Assembly (NCBI RefSeq): GCF_003258835.1
Contig: NZ_NPEV01000040.1
Span: 1 to 54,335 of the forward strand
Origin: Rhodobium orientis
Lineage (GTDB): Bacteria > Pseudomonadota > Alphaproteobacteria > Rhizobiales > Rhodobiaceae
Reading direction: 5' to 3'
DNA length: 54,335 nucleotides
Positions 1-8,045 of this stretch are shown here, in pieces. The notes under the pieces were generated by a model that worked only from the letters and a program-made list of their open reading frames with translations, did no database searches and was not told the DNA's origin. The translations under genes were made by a program, and so were the position numbers. Numbering within the stretch: the first letter of the stretch is position 1; each line of letters starts with the position of its first letter.

Positions 1-1579
1 GGCGGCCGCCGAAGCCGTTTCGGACCCGACCGGCGCACCGGTGACGGCCAAGGAACAGGTGCTCGATGTTGCCGCGTCGTCGACGCGGCATCTTCGCGTT
101 TCGACAACGCCCGGCGCCTATATAAAGGGCCTGGTAGAGAGCGCAGTGCCGGTCGATCTCGTCCTGCTCGGGCCGGACGGTGCCCCGGAAAGGGTGCTGC
201 TTGAGGACGCCACCGGACACCACAACTTCTATTTCGTCGCCGGGAGCGATGTCGCCGACCTGGCGCTGAGCACAGAGGCACAGGCGGATGGCGTCGCCTT
301 TGCCATCGTCAACAACATTGCGCCCGACGAGCAGCGGCCGCATCCGCCGGTCCGCACCAGCACGGATCCGGAAAGCCCGGCCCTGAAAGCGCTCCTGGCG
401 AAGCTGGAGGCCGGCGGCGACACCGACGCCTTCTGGGCGGAATTCGCCCGCGCGGGAACCCCGCTCATCGAGCCCGCGCCGAGCGGCGCGGACGGGAAAT
501 CCCATCTCACCTTCCTTTGGCGCGGCGCGGAGAAAAACGTCCGGCTCTGGGGCGGCCCGACCGGCGACCATGTGTGGCTTGAGCGGCTCGGCGACAGCGA
601 CGTCTGGTTCGCTTCCTTCGAGGTCCCCGATGAAACGCGGCTTTCCTATCGCTTCGCGCCCGACATTCCGCTCGTACCGGGCACCAGGCGCGACCGCCGC
701 TTTGCCATGCTCTCCGTCCTGCAGGCCGACCCGCTCAACAGGTTCCCGCAGAAGCCGGAAGGCACCGACCGCTTCAACCAGCTGAGCTATGTGGAACTCC
801 CGGACGCCCCGCGCCAGTTGGGGCTGACGGGACCGGTGACGCAGCCCGGCACGATCACCAACGTCACCTATGAAAGCGAGCGGCTCGGCAACACGCGAAC
901 CGTGTCGATCTATCGCCCGACCGGCTTCGATCCCGCCGACCCGGAAAACATCCTCCTCTTCGTCTTCGACGGCAAGCAGTACCAGACGCGCGTAAAACTG
1001 CCGGCCATGCTCGACCGGCTGATCGCGGCCGGAACGCTGCCGCCGGTCGTCGCCGTCTTCGTCGACCACATCGACCAGAGGACGCGGGCGCGCGAGCTGC
1101 CGTGCAATGCCGACTTCGCCGATGCCATGGCGCTGGACCTGTTGCCGGAGATCGCGCGCCGGACCGGTCTCACGCCGAGCGCAGCGCGCACCGCGGTCAC
1201 CGGGTCGAGCTATGGCGGCCTCGCCTCGGCGTGCCTTGCCCATCGCCATCCGGACCGCTTCGGCGCCTTCCTCTCCCTCTCCGGATCGTTCTGGTGGGCG
1301 CCGAAAACCTATGAGGGCAAGGAGGCCTATGTTGCGTCTCGCTTCCGGGAGGCGCCGCGGCGGCCGATCAGGGCGTTCCTGTCGGCCGGCATCTTCGAGA
1401 CCAGCCGGTTCCCGGACGAGATCTCGATCGTGGAGTCCAACCGGCAGGTCGCGGCGACCCTCAGCGACAAGGGCTATGAAACGGTGGTCCACCGGGAATA
1501 TGCCGGCGGCCACGACTATGCCATCTGGCGCGGCGCCCTCATCGACGGCTTGATCGCCCTTTTCGCACCCGAAAAGTGA
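1..1579 (+). CDS. Enterochelin esterase-like alpha/beta hydrolase (5' end outside window)
   Basis: Likely hydrolyses a ferric catecholate-type siderophore or related ester to release iron. The frame is open from base 2 to the stop at 1577-1579. A GTG at 41 could start it, but the codons before it read AAAEAVSDPTGAP, which looks like the end of a signal peptide, so I infer a start upstream of the window and a periplasmic protein. Counting the GTG as residue 1, the nucleophile elbow GSSYGG is at 388-393 (Ser390) and a likely catalytic His is in GGHDYAIW (His491). The N-terminal half (about residues 150-250) resembles the beta-sandwich domain of Fes proteins, and the C-terminal half is the esterase-D-type hydrolase. 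It runs convergently towards tonB and shares the locus with a TonB receptor and an iron-type ABC importer, which supports a siderophore role. The exact siderophore is unknown. Confidence 0.8.
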   Translation, partial: AAAEAVSDPTGAPVTAKEQVLDVAASSTRHLRVSTTPGAYIKGLVESAVPVDLVLLGPDGAPERVLLEDATGHHNFYFVAGSDVADLALSTEAQADGVAFAIVNNIAPDEQRPHPPVRTSTDPESPALKALLAKLEAGGDTDAFWAEFARAGTPLIEPAPSGADGKSHLTFLWRGAEKNVRLWGGPTGDHVWLERLGDSDVWFASFEVPDETRLSYRFAPDIPLVPGTRRDRRFAMLSVLQADPLNRFPQKPEGTDRFNQLSYVELPDAPRQLGLTGPVTQPGTITNVTYESERLGNTRTVSIYRPTGFDPADPENILLFVFDGKQYQTRVKLPAMLDRLIAAGTLPPVVAVFVDHIDQRTRARELPCNADFADAMALDLLPEIARRTGLTPSAARTAVTGSSYGGLASACLAHRHPDRFGAFLSLSGSFWWAPKTYEGKEAYVASRFREAPRRPIRAFLSAGIFETSRFPDEISIVESNRQVAATLSDKGYETVVHREYAGGHDYAIWRGALIDGLIALFAPEK

Positions 1580-1592
1580 TGCTCTCCGGGCT

Positions 1593-1615
1593 GCCGGTGC
1601 CGCGGTTGCACCGGC
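1593..1615. terminator. Hairpin between convergent esterase and tonB genes
   Basis: An 8-bp perfect stem (GCCGGTGC with GCACCGGC, loop of 7) lies in the 48-bp gap between two convergent genes. There is no T tract, so it is only a candidate bidirectional terminator. Confidence 0.4.
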
Positions 1616-1627
1616 GTCCCTTCATCC

Positions 1628-2665
1628 CTATCGCGCGAAGCGGACCGGGGCGCTGAAGGTCATGCGGCTTTGCGCAACGGCGCTCGGAAAGCGCGGCATC
1701 GGCGAGGCGCGGCGCACCATGGCGACGGCCTCGCGGTCAAGGACGCCGTGTCCGGACGAGCGCGCCAGGCGGATGCCGCTGACGCCGCCGCCGCGGGAGA
1801 CCGTGAAGCGCACCACGGCCGTGCCCGTCAGGCCGCGCCTTCGCGCCGTCGCCGGATAGCGCTTGGCCCGCCTGAGCCGGCGCAACACCTTGCCCTTGTA
1901 GTTATCGGCAGCCGCCCTGCCACCGCCGTCGGTCTTGCGGCGCGATCCGCCGGCGGCGTTGGAATTGCCCCGCTTTGCCGTGATGCGCTCGCCGCCGCGC
2001 CGCGAATTGGCCTTGCCGCCGCGGCGCACGCGCCTGGTGGTGCGGCGCTTCTTCTTCGCCGGTTTCTTTGCCACCTTGCGCGGCGGGCGCGGTTTCACCT
2101 GCGGCACCGGGGTTGCCACCGGCGTCATGGTATCTGGGCGCACCGGCTCGGCCGCGTCCGGCGGAGGCGTGAGTGCCGCGACCTCGGCCGGGCGTTCCTC
2201 TATCGTCTCCTGCGGCGTGACCTCGGCCGCCTCGTCCTGCTCGACCGGTTCTGCTTCCGTCACCGGCACCAGCGGAATGTCAGCCGCCATCACCGGCGCC
2301 GCTTCTGTCGCCGGCTCCACCTCGGCACTCGGTTGCGGCGTCACCGCATCGGGCGGCGGCGGTGCGGTCTCGACGGGTGTGGCCGGGCTTGCCTCCACCG
2401 GCGGCGCCGGCTCCGGCATCTTGATCGGCTCGGCCTCGGCGACCTCCGTTGCCACCGGCTCGGCCTCGCTGACCGGATCGACGGGGTCGAGCTCGGTATT
2501 GGCCCCGGCCACCATGTCTTCAAGGGAGCCGATGACGGAGACGGCGCCGCCCTGGGAGGCCGCCATTTCCACCTGGTCGTCCGGGTCGGCGAACGTGGCG
2601 AATCCCGCGACATGGATGCCGAGGGACAGGACGATGGAGATGCCGATGACGCGCCGGTTGATCAT
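1628..2665 (-). CDS. tonB: TonB energy-transducing protein
   Basis: 345 aa. TonB spans the periplasm and passes proton-motive energy from ExbB/ExbD to an outer-membrane receptor. Residues about 7-27 form the single N-terminal membrane anchor. Residues about 60-190 are a Pro/Glu/Ala-rich periplasmic linker with many acidic residues, and about 190-250 are strongly Lys/Arg-rich. The C-terminal TonB domain (about 255-345) contains the characteristic Tyr-Pro pair in AKRYPATARRRG followed by LTGTAVVRFTV. The ATG overlaps the stop of the upstream exbD gene by 4 bp, making it the last gene of an exbB-exbD-exbD-tonB operon. The acidic-then-basic linker is long, which is common in alphaproteobacterial TonB. 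The partner is probably the TonB-dependent receptor encoded at 8046-10034. Confidence 0.93.
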   Translation of the reverse strand: MINRRVIGISIVLSLGIHVAGFATFADPDDQVEMAASQGGAVSVIGSLEDMVAGANTELDPVDPVSEAEPVATEVAEAEPIKMPEPAPPVEASPATPVETAPPPPDAVTPQPSAEVEPATEAAPVMAADIPLVPVTEAEPVEQDEAAEVTPQETIEERPAEVAALTPPPDAAEPVRPDTMTPVATPVPQVKPRPPRKVAKKPAKKKRRTTRRVRRGGKANSRRGGERITAKRGNSNAAGGSRRKTDGGGRAAADNYKGKVLRRLRRAKRYPATARRRGLTGTAVVRFTVSRGGGVSGIRLARSSGHGVLDREAVAMVRRASPMPRFPSAVAQSRMTFSAPVRFAR

Positions 2666-3057
2666 GGTTGCTTCCGTCGGGTGATCAGGACGATTTCCCG
2701 GCCGCTGTCCTTGAGCCGCGCCAGCACCTGCTTGAGGTGGTCTGCCGGCAGCCGGCCGTCGGCGGCGATCATCAGGCGGGCGCTTTCGACATCGTCGGCA
2801 AGGGCATTTGCGTCGAGGCTTTCCAGCGCCACCGCCTCGCCGTTGCGGGTAACGGTACCGTCCTCGGTGATGACCAGCGCCCCGGTGGAGCGGATGCGCT
2901 CGTCTTCCGCAATGCTCCTGGGCGGGTCGATCTCGGCCGCGTCGTCGCGGCTGACCGTGCCGGCAAAGAGGAAGAAGATCAGCATCAGGAAGACGATGTT
3001 GATGAGCGGCACGGTGTTGTCGGGCGGCGTGCGCTGCTGCGGCTTTGCGATTTTCAC
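2662..3057 (-). CDS. exbD: ExbD-family biopolymer transport protein (second copy, Asn variant)
   Basis: 131 aa. ExbD forms the proton-conducting energy complex with ExbB and TonB in the inner membrane. There is a short cytoplasmic N-terminus, one membrane helix (about residues 18-34) and a periplasmic domain. The helix begins PLINIVFLMLIFF, so residue 20 is Asn where canonical ExbD has the conserved membrane Asp (Asp25 in E. coli). The codon is clearly AAC. The gene overlaps the preceding exbD by 4 bp and tonB by 4 bp. An ExbD with Asn here cannot carry the proton the same way, so it may be a structural subunit working with the Asp-containing ExbD next door. That division of labour is inference. 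Confidence 0.85.
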   Translation of the reverse strand: MKIAKPQQRTPPDNTVPLINIVFLMLIFFLFAGTVSRDDAAEIDPPRSIAEDERIRSTGALVITEDGTVTRNGEAVALESLDANALADDVESARLMIAADGRLPADHLKQVLARLKDSGREIVLITRRKQP

Positions 3058-3455
3058 CGGCCTGTCCCCGCGATCACCAGCGCCTCGCGCCCTGCGCCCC
3101 TGACGGCGACGAGCGCATCGACGACATGCTGGGTCGAGGCCTCGGGCCCCGACCAGATCGCCACCGGCTTCGGAATGTCCCCGGTATTCGTCCCACTCGT
3201 CTCGCCGAGCCGTTCCGCAAGCTCGTCCAGCGTCACCGGAGCACCGTTGAGGTCGATGCGGATGGCGTCGTGGACGCGCAGGAGCTGCGGTCGGCTTGCC
3301 GAGCTGCCGGCACCGGAGACCCCGGCACTCACCGGCAGCGCCTGGTAGCGGGAAAAGCTGGAGGCCAGCATGAAGAACAGCAGCAGGAGGAAGATCACGT
3401 CGATCAACGACGTGATCCCGATCGGCCGCCGGCGCTCGGCACGTTCAAGCTTCAT
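3054..3455 (-). CDS. exbD: ExbD-family biopolymer transport protein (first copy, Asp present)
   Basis: 133 aa inner-membrane protein with a single transmembrane helix at about residues 14-34 and a periplasmic C-terminal domain. The helix starts SLIDVIFLLLLFFML and keeps the conserved Asp (Asp19) thought to carry protons in ExbD/TolR proteins. The start lies inside the end of exbB (11-bp overlap) and the stop overlaps the next exbD by 4 bp, so translation is probably coupled through the operon. With ExbB it should power TonB-dependent uptake through the receptor of this locus. The presence of two dissimilar exbD genes behind one exbB is the unusual point. Confidence 0.9.
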   Translation of the reverse strand: MKLERAERRRPIGITSLIDVIFLLLLFFMLASSFSRYQALPVSAGVSGAGSSASRPQLLRVHDAIRIDLNGAPVTLDELAERLGETSGTNTGDIPKPVAIWSGPEASTQHVVDALVAVRGAGREALVIAGTGR

Positions 3456-4164
3456 GTCGCGGACGTCTCCGGCGCTGGTCGATCGCCACCACCGTCAGCG
3501 CACCGCGTTCGGTCGGCGCGCCGGTGAAGAACGCGGTGACCAGCGCTTCCATCGCCGCCTGCTCGCGCTCGATGCGGCCGTCGAACCAACCGACGATGGC
3601 GCTTGCCGGAATGGCGATGGCAAGACCGACCGCGGTGGTTAAGAGCGCCACCCAGATGCCGCCGGCCAGCACCGAGGGATCAACGGTCGCACCCGCCCCT
3701 TGCATCCCGCGGAACGCCTCGATCATGCCGATGACGGTGCCGAAGAGGCCGATCAGCGGCGCCGTCTGGGCGATCATGTCGATCGGCCGCAGCAGCGCCC
3801 GCAGCCGGCCGAGGCTGGTCATGCAGACGCGCTCGATGTCCTCGCGCAAATGCTCCTCGCGCGTCGCCGGCTGGGCGGCGCCCTGGAACAGGTGATGCAG
3901 CACGTCGCCGACGAGGGAGCGGTCGCCCCGCAGGTGCCCGCTCGCCTCCTCGCGGTTGCCGGAGAGCCAGAGATTGAGCGCGGCCCGGGCGCGGCGGTGG
4001 CGGCCGACGCGGAGCCTGGTGAATTGCACCAGCTTGGCGATGACGAGGCCGAGCGCGATGACGGACAGGACGATGAGCAGCATGACGACCGGACCGCCGG
4101 TGGTCGCCAGCCGGATCAGCGGATCGAGGAAGGAGACGCCGACGGGTGCGAGAGCTTCGGGCAT
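3445..4164 (-). CDS. exbB: ExbB-type MotA/TolQ/ExbB proton channel protein
   Basis: 239 aa inner-membrane protein, first gene of the exbB-exbD-exbD-tonB operon. Three membrane helices are visible at about residues 25-47, 134-151 and 165-193. The family signature region is APLIGLFGTVIGMIEAF followed by a Gly/Ala-rich helix GGIWVALLTTAVGLAIAIP, as in ExbB/TolQ. The long cytoplasmic loop lies between helices 1 and 2. The ATG at 4164 is preceded by GGGAG at a suitable distance. It builds the pentameric scaffold around the ExbD subunits. A repeat-like palindrome lies upstream, separating this operon from the ABC importer genes, so it may have its own promoter. Confidence 0.92.
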   Translation of the reverse strand: MPEALAPVGVSFLDPLIRLATTGGPVVMLLIVLSVIALGLVIAKLVQFTRLRVGRHRRARAALNLWLSGNREEASGHLRGDRSLVGDVLHHLFQGAAQPATREEHLREDIERVCMTSLGRLRALLRPIDMIAQTAPLIGLFGTVIGMIEAFRGMQGAGATVDPSVLAGGIWVALLTTAVGLAIAIPASAIVGWFDGRIEREQAAMEALVTAFFTGAPTERGALTVVAIDQRRRRPRHEA

Positions 4165-4178
4165 TTAATTCTCCCTTA

Positions 4179-4249
4179 GAGCGTATTCCCGAACCGAAGG
4201 TCCGCGTCAGCGAAACGTGGGAACCGGTTTTCGGACAAGAATACGCGCT
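4179..4249. repeat. Intergenic palindromic repeat (alphaproteobacterial RPE-like)
   Basis: Ends are inverted copies (GAGCGTATTC at 4179-4188 and GAATACGCGCT at 4239-4249). The interior carries GGAACCGGTTTTCGGACAAG, whose complement contains CCGAAAACCGGTTCC. I recognise this from memory as a motif of very common intergenic repeats in Hyphomicrobiales. RNA from it would fold into a long imperfect stem. It sits between the exbB operon and the gene upstream. Confidence 0.6.
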
Positions 4250-4260
4250 AGAACAAACTG

Positions 4261-4674
4261 TTAGAGTGCGAAGTCGATGTCGAGGCGCGATGACGGTTCC
4301 AGCAGGCCGAGGCATTGGGCCTCGCCGCCCTCGCCGCATTTGCGGATGTCGTTGATCAGGAGCCGGGAGATCTCCGCGCAGGGCATCTCCGCGATGTCGT
4401 ATTGCCGGACGCGCATCTTGCCGGCCGGCAGGGCGCCGAAATTGAGCGCCGAATAGCCGGCGACGCCGCCCTCCTTGTCGAACACGACGACGTCGACGGA
4501 GAGCGCCGACAAAGGCCGCGCCAGGCCGTTGCGCACGACCATGGTGACCCGGCATTTACCGGCAACGGTCGCCGCCTTGTTGAGCTCCATCGGCAGGCTC
4601 TCCGCAGCGCCAGCGGGCGTGACCATGCTGACGGCAAGGAGGACAAGGAGGGAGAGGACGGTTCTTGGGATCAT
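4261..4674 (-). CDS. Small secreted protein, conserved partner of the iron ABC importer
   Basis: 137 aa, function not recognised. The start chosen is ATG 4674 because it gives a clean Sec signal peptide (MIPRTVLSLLVLLAVSMVTP with AGA-A cleavage region, about residues 1-24). The frame continues further upstream, but that part lies inside the ATPase gene. The mature protein has four Cys residues that could form two disulfides, and a beta-rich look (VTMVVRNGL, VDVVVFDKEGG). It starts 4 bp after the ATPase stop, so it is translated with the importer. A periplasmic role in the iron-chelate system is inferred from position only. Confidence 0.7.
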   Translation of the reverse strand: MIPRTVLSLLVLLAVSMVTPAGAAESLPMELNKAATVAGKCRVTMVVRNGLARPLSALSVDVVVFDKEGGVAGYSALNFGALPAGKMRVRQYDIAEMPCAEISRLLINDIRKCGEGGEAQCLGLLEPSSRLDIDFAL

Positions 4675-4678
4675 GGCT

Positions 4679-5482
4679 TTATCCGGGGCTTGCTGTGGAG
4701 GTGGCGGTAGAGGTCGGGCGGTCGGCGAGCAGCACCGGAATGCCGGCGCTGCAGGTCTCGACGCGGGCGGCGACGCCGTAGACGTCGGCGATGAGATCGG
4801 GGGTGACGATGTCGGCCGGCGGCCCGGCGGCAACGAGCCGGCCGTGCTTGAGGACGGCGATCTCGTCTGAGAACCTGAGGGCCAGGTTGACGTCGTGCAG
4901 CGCCATCACGGCCGACGCCCCGTTCCTGTCGAGATAGCCGCGGACCATGGAGATCGCGGCCAGTTGCCAATGCAGGTCGAGGGCACTGGTCGGCTCGTCG
5001 AGGAGCAGGATCGCCGGCTGGTGGATGACGGTGAGGCAGAGCCCGACGAGCTGACGCTTGCCGCCGGAGAGCACCTGCATCGGCCGGTGCGCATCGTCCA
5101 TCAGACCGAGCATGGAGAAGAGCTCCGCAATGCGCCGGTCGAGGTCGGGGCCGGCGAGCGCCAGTTCGGTGGCGCGGGCATAGCTGCGGGCCAGTTCGTA
5201 GGGCGACAGCGACGAGCCCTGGGGCAGCGCCTGGGGCATATAGGAGAGAAGGCCCCGCCGTGTATGCCGGTCGATGTTGCGCACCTCCGTGCCGTCGACG
5301 GCGATCGTGCCGCGCGCCGGGATCGCGCCGATGAGCGCGCGCAGGAGCGTCGACTTGCCGGCCGCGTTCGGGCCGATCAGCGCCGTCAGCCGGCCGGGCT
5401 GCAACGGCGGCAGGCTCACTCGTGAGAGGATCGGCCGGCCGCCGAGCCGGACATCCACGTCGCGGACCGTCATCACCGCCAT
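4679..5482 (-). CDS. Iron-chelate ABC transporter ATP-binding protein (FecE/HmuV type)
   Basis: 267 aa cytoplasmic ATPase powering import by the permease encoded just upstream. Walker A is GPNAAGKST (about residues 36-44), the ABC signature is LSGGKRQLVG and Walker B is ILLLDEPTSALD, followed by the switch His in ALHDVNLAL. The start ATG at 5482 gives MAVMTVRDVDVRL, the usual beginning of the nucleotide-binding domain, and overlaps the permease stop by 10 bp. Length matches FecE/FepC/HmuV proteins. Order receptor, DUF2218, binding protein, permease, ATPase indicates one transcription unit for siderophore or haem uptake. The substrate cannot be read from this subunit. Confidence 0.92.
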   Translation of the reverse strand: MAVMTVRDVDVRLGGRPILSRVSLPPLQPGRLTALIGPNAAGKSTLLRALIGAIPARGTIAVDGTEVRNIDRHTRRGLLSYMPQALPQGSSLSPYELARSYARATELALAGPDLDRRIAELFSMLGLMDDAHRPMQVLSGGKRQLVGLCLTVIHQPAILLLDEPTSALDLHWQLAAISMVRGYLDRNGASAVMALHDVNLALRFSDEIAVLKHGRLVAAGPPADIVTPDLIADVYGVAARVETCSAGIPVLLADRPTSTATSTASPG

Positions 5483-6552
5483 GCCGCCTCCCCCCGCCGC
5501 GCGGCAATCAGGGCCAGAAACACCGGCACGCCGACAATCGCCGTGACGATGCCGACGGGAACGATGACGCCGGGCAGCAGCACCTTCGACAGGAAGGAGG
5601 CGAGCGACAGCATCGCCGCGCCGGTGAGGCACGCCCCGGGAATGAGATAGCGGTGGTCCTCGCCGAGGAGCATGCGGGCGATGTGCGGCCCGACCAGGCC
5701 GACGAAGGCGATGGCGCCGACGAAGCACACGCCGATGGCGGCGAGCAAGGCCACCCGCGCCATGACGGCGATCCGCACCCGGCCGACGGCGATGCCGGCG
5801 CTCGCGGCCAGCACCTCGCCGCCCCGCAGCGCGGTCAGCACCCAGACATGGCGGAGGCTGAGCGGCAGCACGAGGAGGAAGACGGCGGTGACGATCCCCA
5901 CCTCGGTCCAGCCGGCCTTGGTCAGGTTGCCGACGGTCCAGAAGACGACCCGTTCGACGGCCTCGGCGCTGGCGAAATACTGCAGGGCCGAGGTCAGGGC
6001 GTTGCACAGGAAATGGAGCGCGATGCCGTAGAGGATGACCGTGCTGGTGGCGCCGCCATGGAGCGCCGACAGGGCGAGGATGAGGAGCGCGGCCCCGAAG
6101 GAAAAGGCGAACGCCGTGACCGGCAAGACCGCCATCGGCGGCACGAAGGAGAGCACCGGCTCGAGGACGATGGCCATGGCGGCGCCGAAGGAGGCGGCCG
6201 CGGAAATGCCGAGCGTGTAGGGGCTGGCGAGCGGATTGTTGAGGACGGTCTGGGTCTCCAGGCCGGCAAGGCCGAGGGCGGCGCCGACCGACAGCGCGAT
6301 CAGCGCGTCCGGCAGCCGGACCTGCCAGAGGATGATCCGCGTGCGCACGTCGAGACCGGCCGGATCGAGGATGCCGCCGACGATCTCGGCAAGATCGATC
6401 CGCGCCGGCCCGGTGGTGAGGTCGAGGACCAGCGCGACGAGGAGGATGACGGCAAGAACGACGAGCATCGCGATGCGGTGCATCGCGATGCGCCTGTGGC
6501 CGGCCGCAAGGTCCTGTGCGGCCAGCGTCGTCTCGGTTGCAGCGCTAGTCAT
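5473..6552 (-). CDS. FecCD-family iron-chelate ABC permease
   Basis: 359 aa, about nine to ten hydrophobic helices, the FecCD/BtuC fold that forms the inner-membrane channel as a homodimer. Family motifs include GAALGLAGLETQTVLNNPLA near residue 95 and GPHIARMLLGEDHRYLIPG near residue 290, the latter being the coupling-helix region that contacts the ATPase. The start ATG at 6552 overlaps the binding-protein stop (ATGACTAG). An in-frame TTG two codons earlier is possible but weaker. Only one permease gene is present, as in haem and vitamin B12 importers. Together with the neighbours it makes a complete importer. Confidence 0.92.
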   Translation of the reverse strand: MTSAATETTLAAQDLAAGHRRIAMHRIAMLVVLAVILLVALVLDLTTGPARIDLAEIVGGILDPAGLDVRTRIILWQVRLPDALIALSVGAALGLAGLETQTVLNNPLASPYTLGISAAASFGAAMAIVLEPVLSFVPPMAVLPVTAFAFSFGAALLILALSALHGGATSTVILYGIALHFLCNALTSALQYFASAEAVERVVFWTVGNLTKAGWTEVGIVTAVFLLVLPLSLRHVWVLTALRGGEVLAASAGIAVGRVRIAVMARVALLAAIGVCFVGAIAFVGLVGPHIARMLLGEDHRYLIPGACLTGAAMLSLASFLSKVLLPGVIVPVGIVTAIVGVPVFLALIAARRGEAAWR

Positions 6553-7690
6553 CGGCAAGGCTCACGCTGTAGAGACCGTTAAGCGGATAACCGAGGAACC
6601 GGCGATGGATTTCCTTCAGTGTTTCGTCAGGATCGAGGTCGGCGAACAGGTCCGGATGGAGCCATTTGGCGAAGGATTCCAACGCATAGATGTTGAGCGG
6701 CGAGTTGTAGAAATTGTGCCAGATGGCATGCGCCCGCCCGGCCTGCACCGCAGACAGGGCTTCCAGGCCATCGGCTTCCAGCGCCGCCTGAAGCGAGGCG
6801 TGGGCGATCTCATCGCTCGACCGTGTGCCGAGGACGACGATCGGCCGTCCGGCCTCAAAATCCTCGATCGAGCCGGAGGCGGTGCCGATCCACACGTCCG
6901 GGTCCTCGGCAAGGACGAATTCCAGGGTGTGCCTACCGACGACGGCGGGCGTCACCGCGGCGGAAATGTTGCGCCCGCCGGCGAGCGTGACGAACGGGCC
7001 GAGCATGCCGTTGGCCATTCCGACACAGCAGTCGAACCGGCCGGGATGGGCATGCAGGAACACGGTCGGCCGCTCGCCGGTGAAGCCGGCGACGCGTTTC
7101 GCGATCCGCTCCCGGTGCGCCTCATAGAAATCGGTGTATTCCCTCGCCTCTTTCTGGCGGCCGAGCAGCTTGCCGAGGAGAGCGATCGACGGCACCGTGT
7201 TTTCCATCGGGTGCTGGCGGAAGTCGATGAAGACCACCGTCGTGCCGGCCTCTTCCAGTTGCGCGATCAGTTCGGTGTTGCTGGCACCCGGCCCGTGGTC
7301 CTGGAGGCCGAAAACCGCCGCGTCGGGCGCCAGCGAAATGATCGTCTCGGCCGATACCGAGTCGCCCTTGCCGGCATAGATCGGCAGCGTCTTCATGCGC
7401 TCGAAATGCGTGGAGAGGGTCGACAGGAGGTCGCCGTCGGTGAGGCGCAGGTCGGAGAGCAGCGCCTTGACCCTGTGCAGCGGATCCTTGCGGTCGAGAA
7501 GGGCGATGGCGGAGAGGATGCGGCCGTCGCCGACGACGATGGTCTCGGCCGGTCGCTCGATCGTCACGGTGCGACCGGCGAGGTCCGTGACCTCTTCTGC
7601 GTGCGCGAGGGAGGCGGCGAGGACGGCGCAGAAGAGGACGAGCGACCGAAACGCGGCGTGGTTGGTCTTGGAAAGCGCCCTCACCGTCAT
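6545..7690 (-). CDS. Periplasmic iron-chelate binding protein (FepB/BtuF-type)
   Basis: 381 aa periplasmic substrate-binding protein of the ABC importer. The N-terminus has a Sec signal peptide (hydrophobic LVLFCAVLAASLAHA, cleavage about residue 32) followed by EEVTDLAGRTVTIERP, the standard opening of the cluster-A TroA/FepB fold. Other family-like stretches are SLAPDAAVFG and LAEDPDVWIG. The ATG at 7690 overlaps the DUF2218 gene by 4 bp (ATGA) and the gene overlaps the permease downstream by 8 bp. It hands ligand from the TonB receptor to the permease. At 381 aa it is slightly longer than typical FepB-like proteins. Confidence 0.88.
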   Translation of the reverse strand: MTVRALSKTNHAAFRSLVLFCAVLAASLAHAEEVTDLAGRTVTIERPAETIVVGDGRILSAIALLDRKDPLHRVKALLSDLRLTDGDLLSTLSTHFERMKTLPIYAGKGDSVSAETIISLAPDAAVFGLQDHGPGASNTELIAQLEEAGTTVVFIDFRQHPMENTVPSIALLGKLLGRQKEAREYTDFYEAHRERIAKRVAGFTGERPTVFLHAHPGRFDCCVGMANGMLGPFVTLAGGRNISAAVTPAVVGRHTLEFVLAEDPDVWIGTASGSIEDFEAGRPIVVLGTRSSDEIAHASLQAALEADGLEALSAVQAGRAHAIWHNFYNSPLNIYALESFAKWLHPDLFADLDPDETLKEIHRRFLGYPLNGLYSVSLADD

Positions 7691-7971
7691 GCCGCCACCC
7701 AGTCGATCGACAGCTCTTCGCGCCAGGCGAAGCGTTCCAGGTGGGTGGCGATCACCGCCTGCATGCGTTCGGCGGCCTCCACGTTGTCGGCCTCGCAATG
7801 GATGGTCAGCGCGGCACCGGTCGCCGCCATCCGGCATAGGCCGAAGGGAAAGCGCACATGGCCGGCGGCGCTGTCGCATTCGGCAGGGACCTTGTGGGCG
7901 AAATGCTTGCAGAGCTGCTGCAGATATTTCGAGGCTGCCTTGGTGGCGATTTCGGTCGAGGTGACGGGCAT
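7687..7971 (-). CDS. DUF2218 domain protein
   Basis: 94 aa cytoplasmic protein of the DUF2218 family, whose biochemical role is unknown. No signal peptide. Recognisable stretches are SKYLQQLCKHFAHKVP at the N-terminus and an AFRxELxxxW-like ending (FAWREELSIDW). The start ATG at 7971 follows the TonB receptor gene by about 75 bp and the stop overlaps the binding-protein start. From general knowledge of the family these small proteins often sit beside siderophore receptors and importers, and the placement here, between receptor and binding protein, fits that. Function remains open. Confidence 0.8.
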   Translation of the reverse strand: MPVTSTEIATKAASKYLQQLCKHFAHKVPAECDSAAGHVRFPFGLCRMAATGAALTIHCEADNVEAAERMQAVIATHLERFAWREELSIDWVAA

Positions 7972-8045
7972 AGCGTCCTTTCGCGATGCGGGCCTTGCAG
8001 GAGAACCGGCCCGGACGCCGCGACGGACGCCCGGGTCGGCAGGGC

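Noticed and set aside
1670-3103. Long plus-strand open frame opposite tonB/exbD
   Set aside because: Low-complexity Arg/His/Gly-rich translation, antisense to clear tonB and exbD genes.
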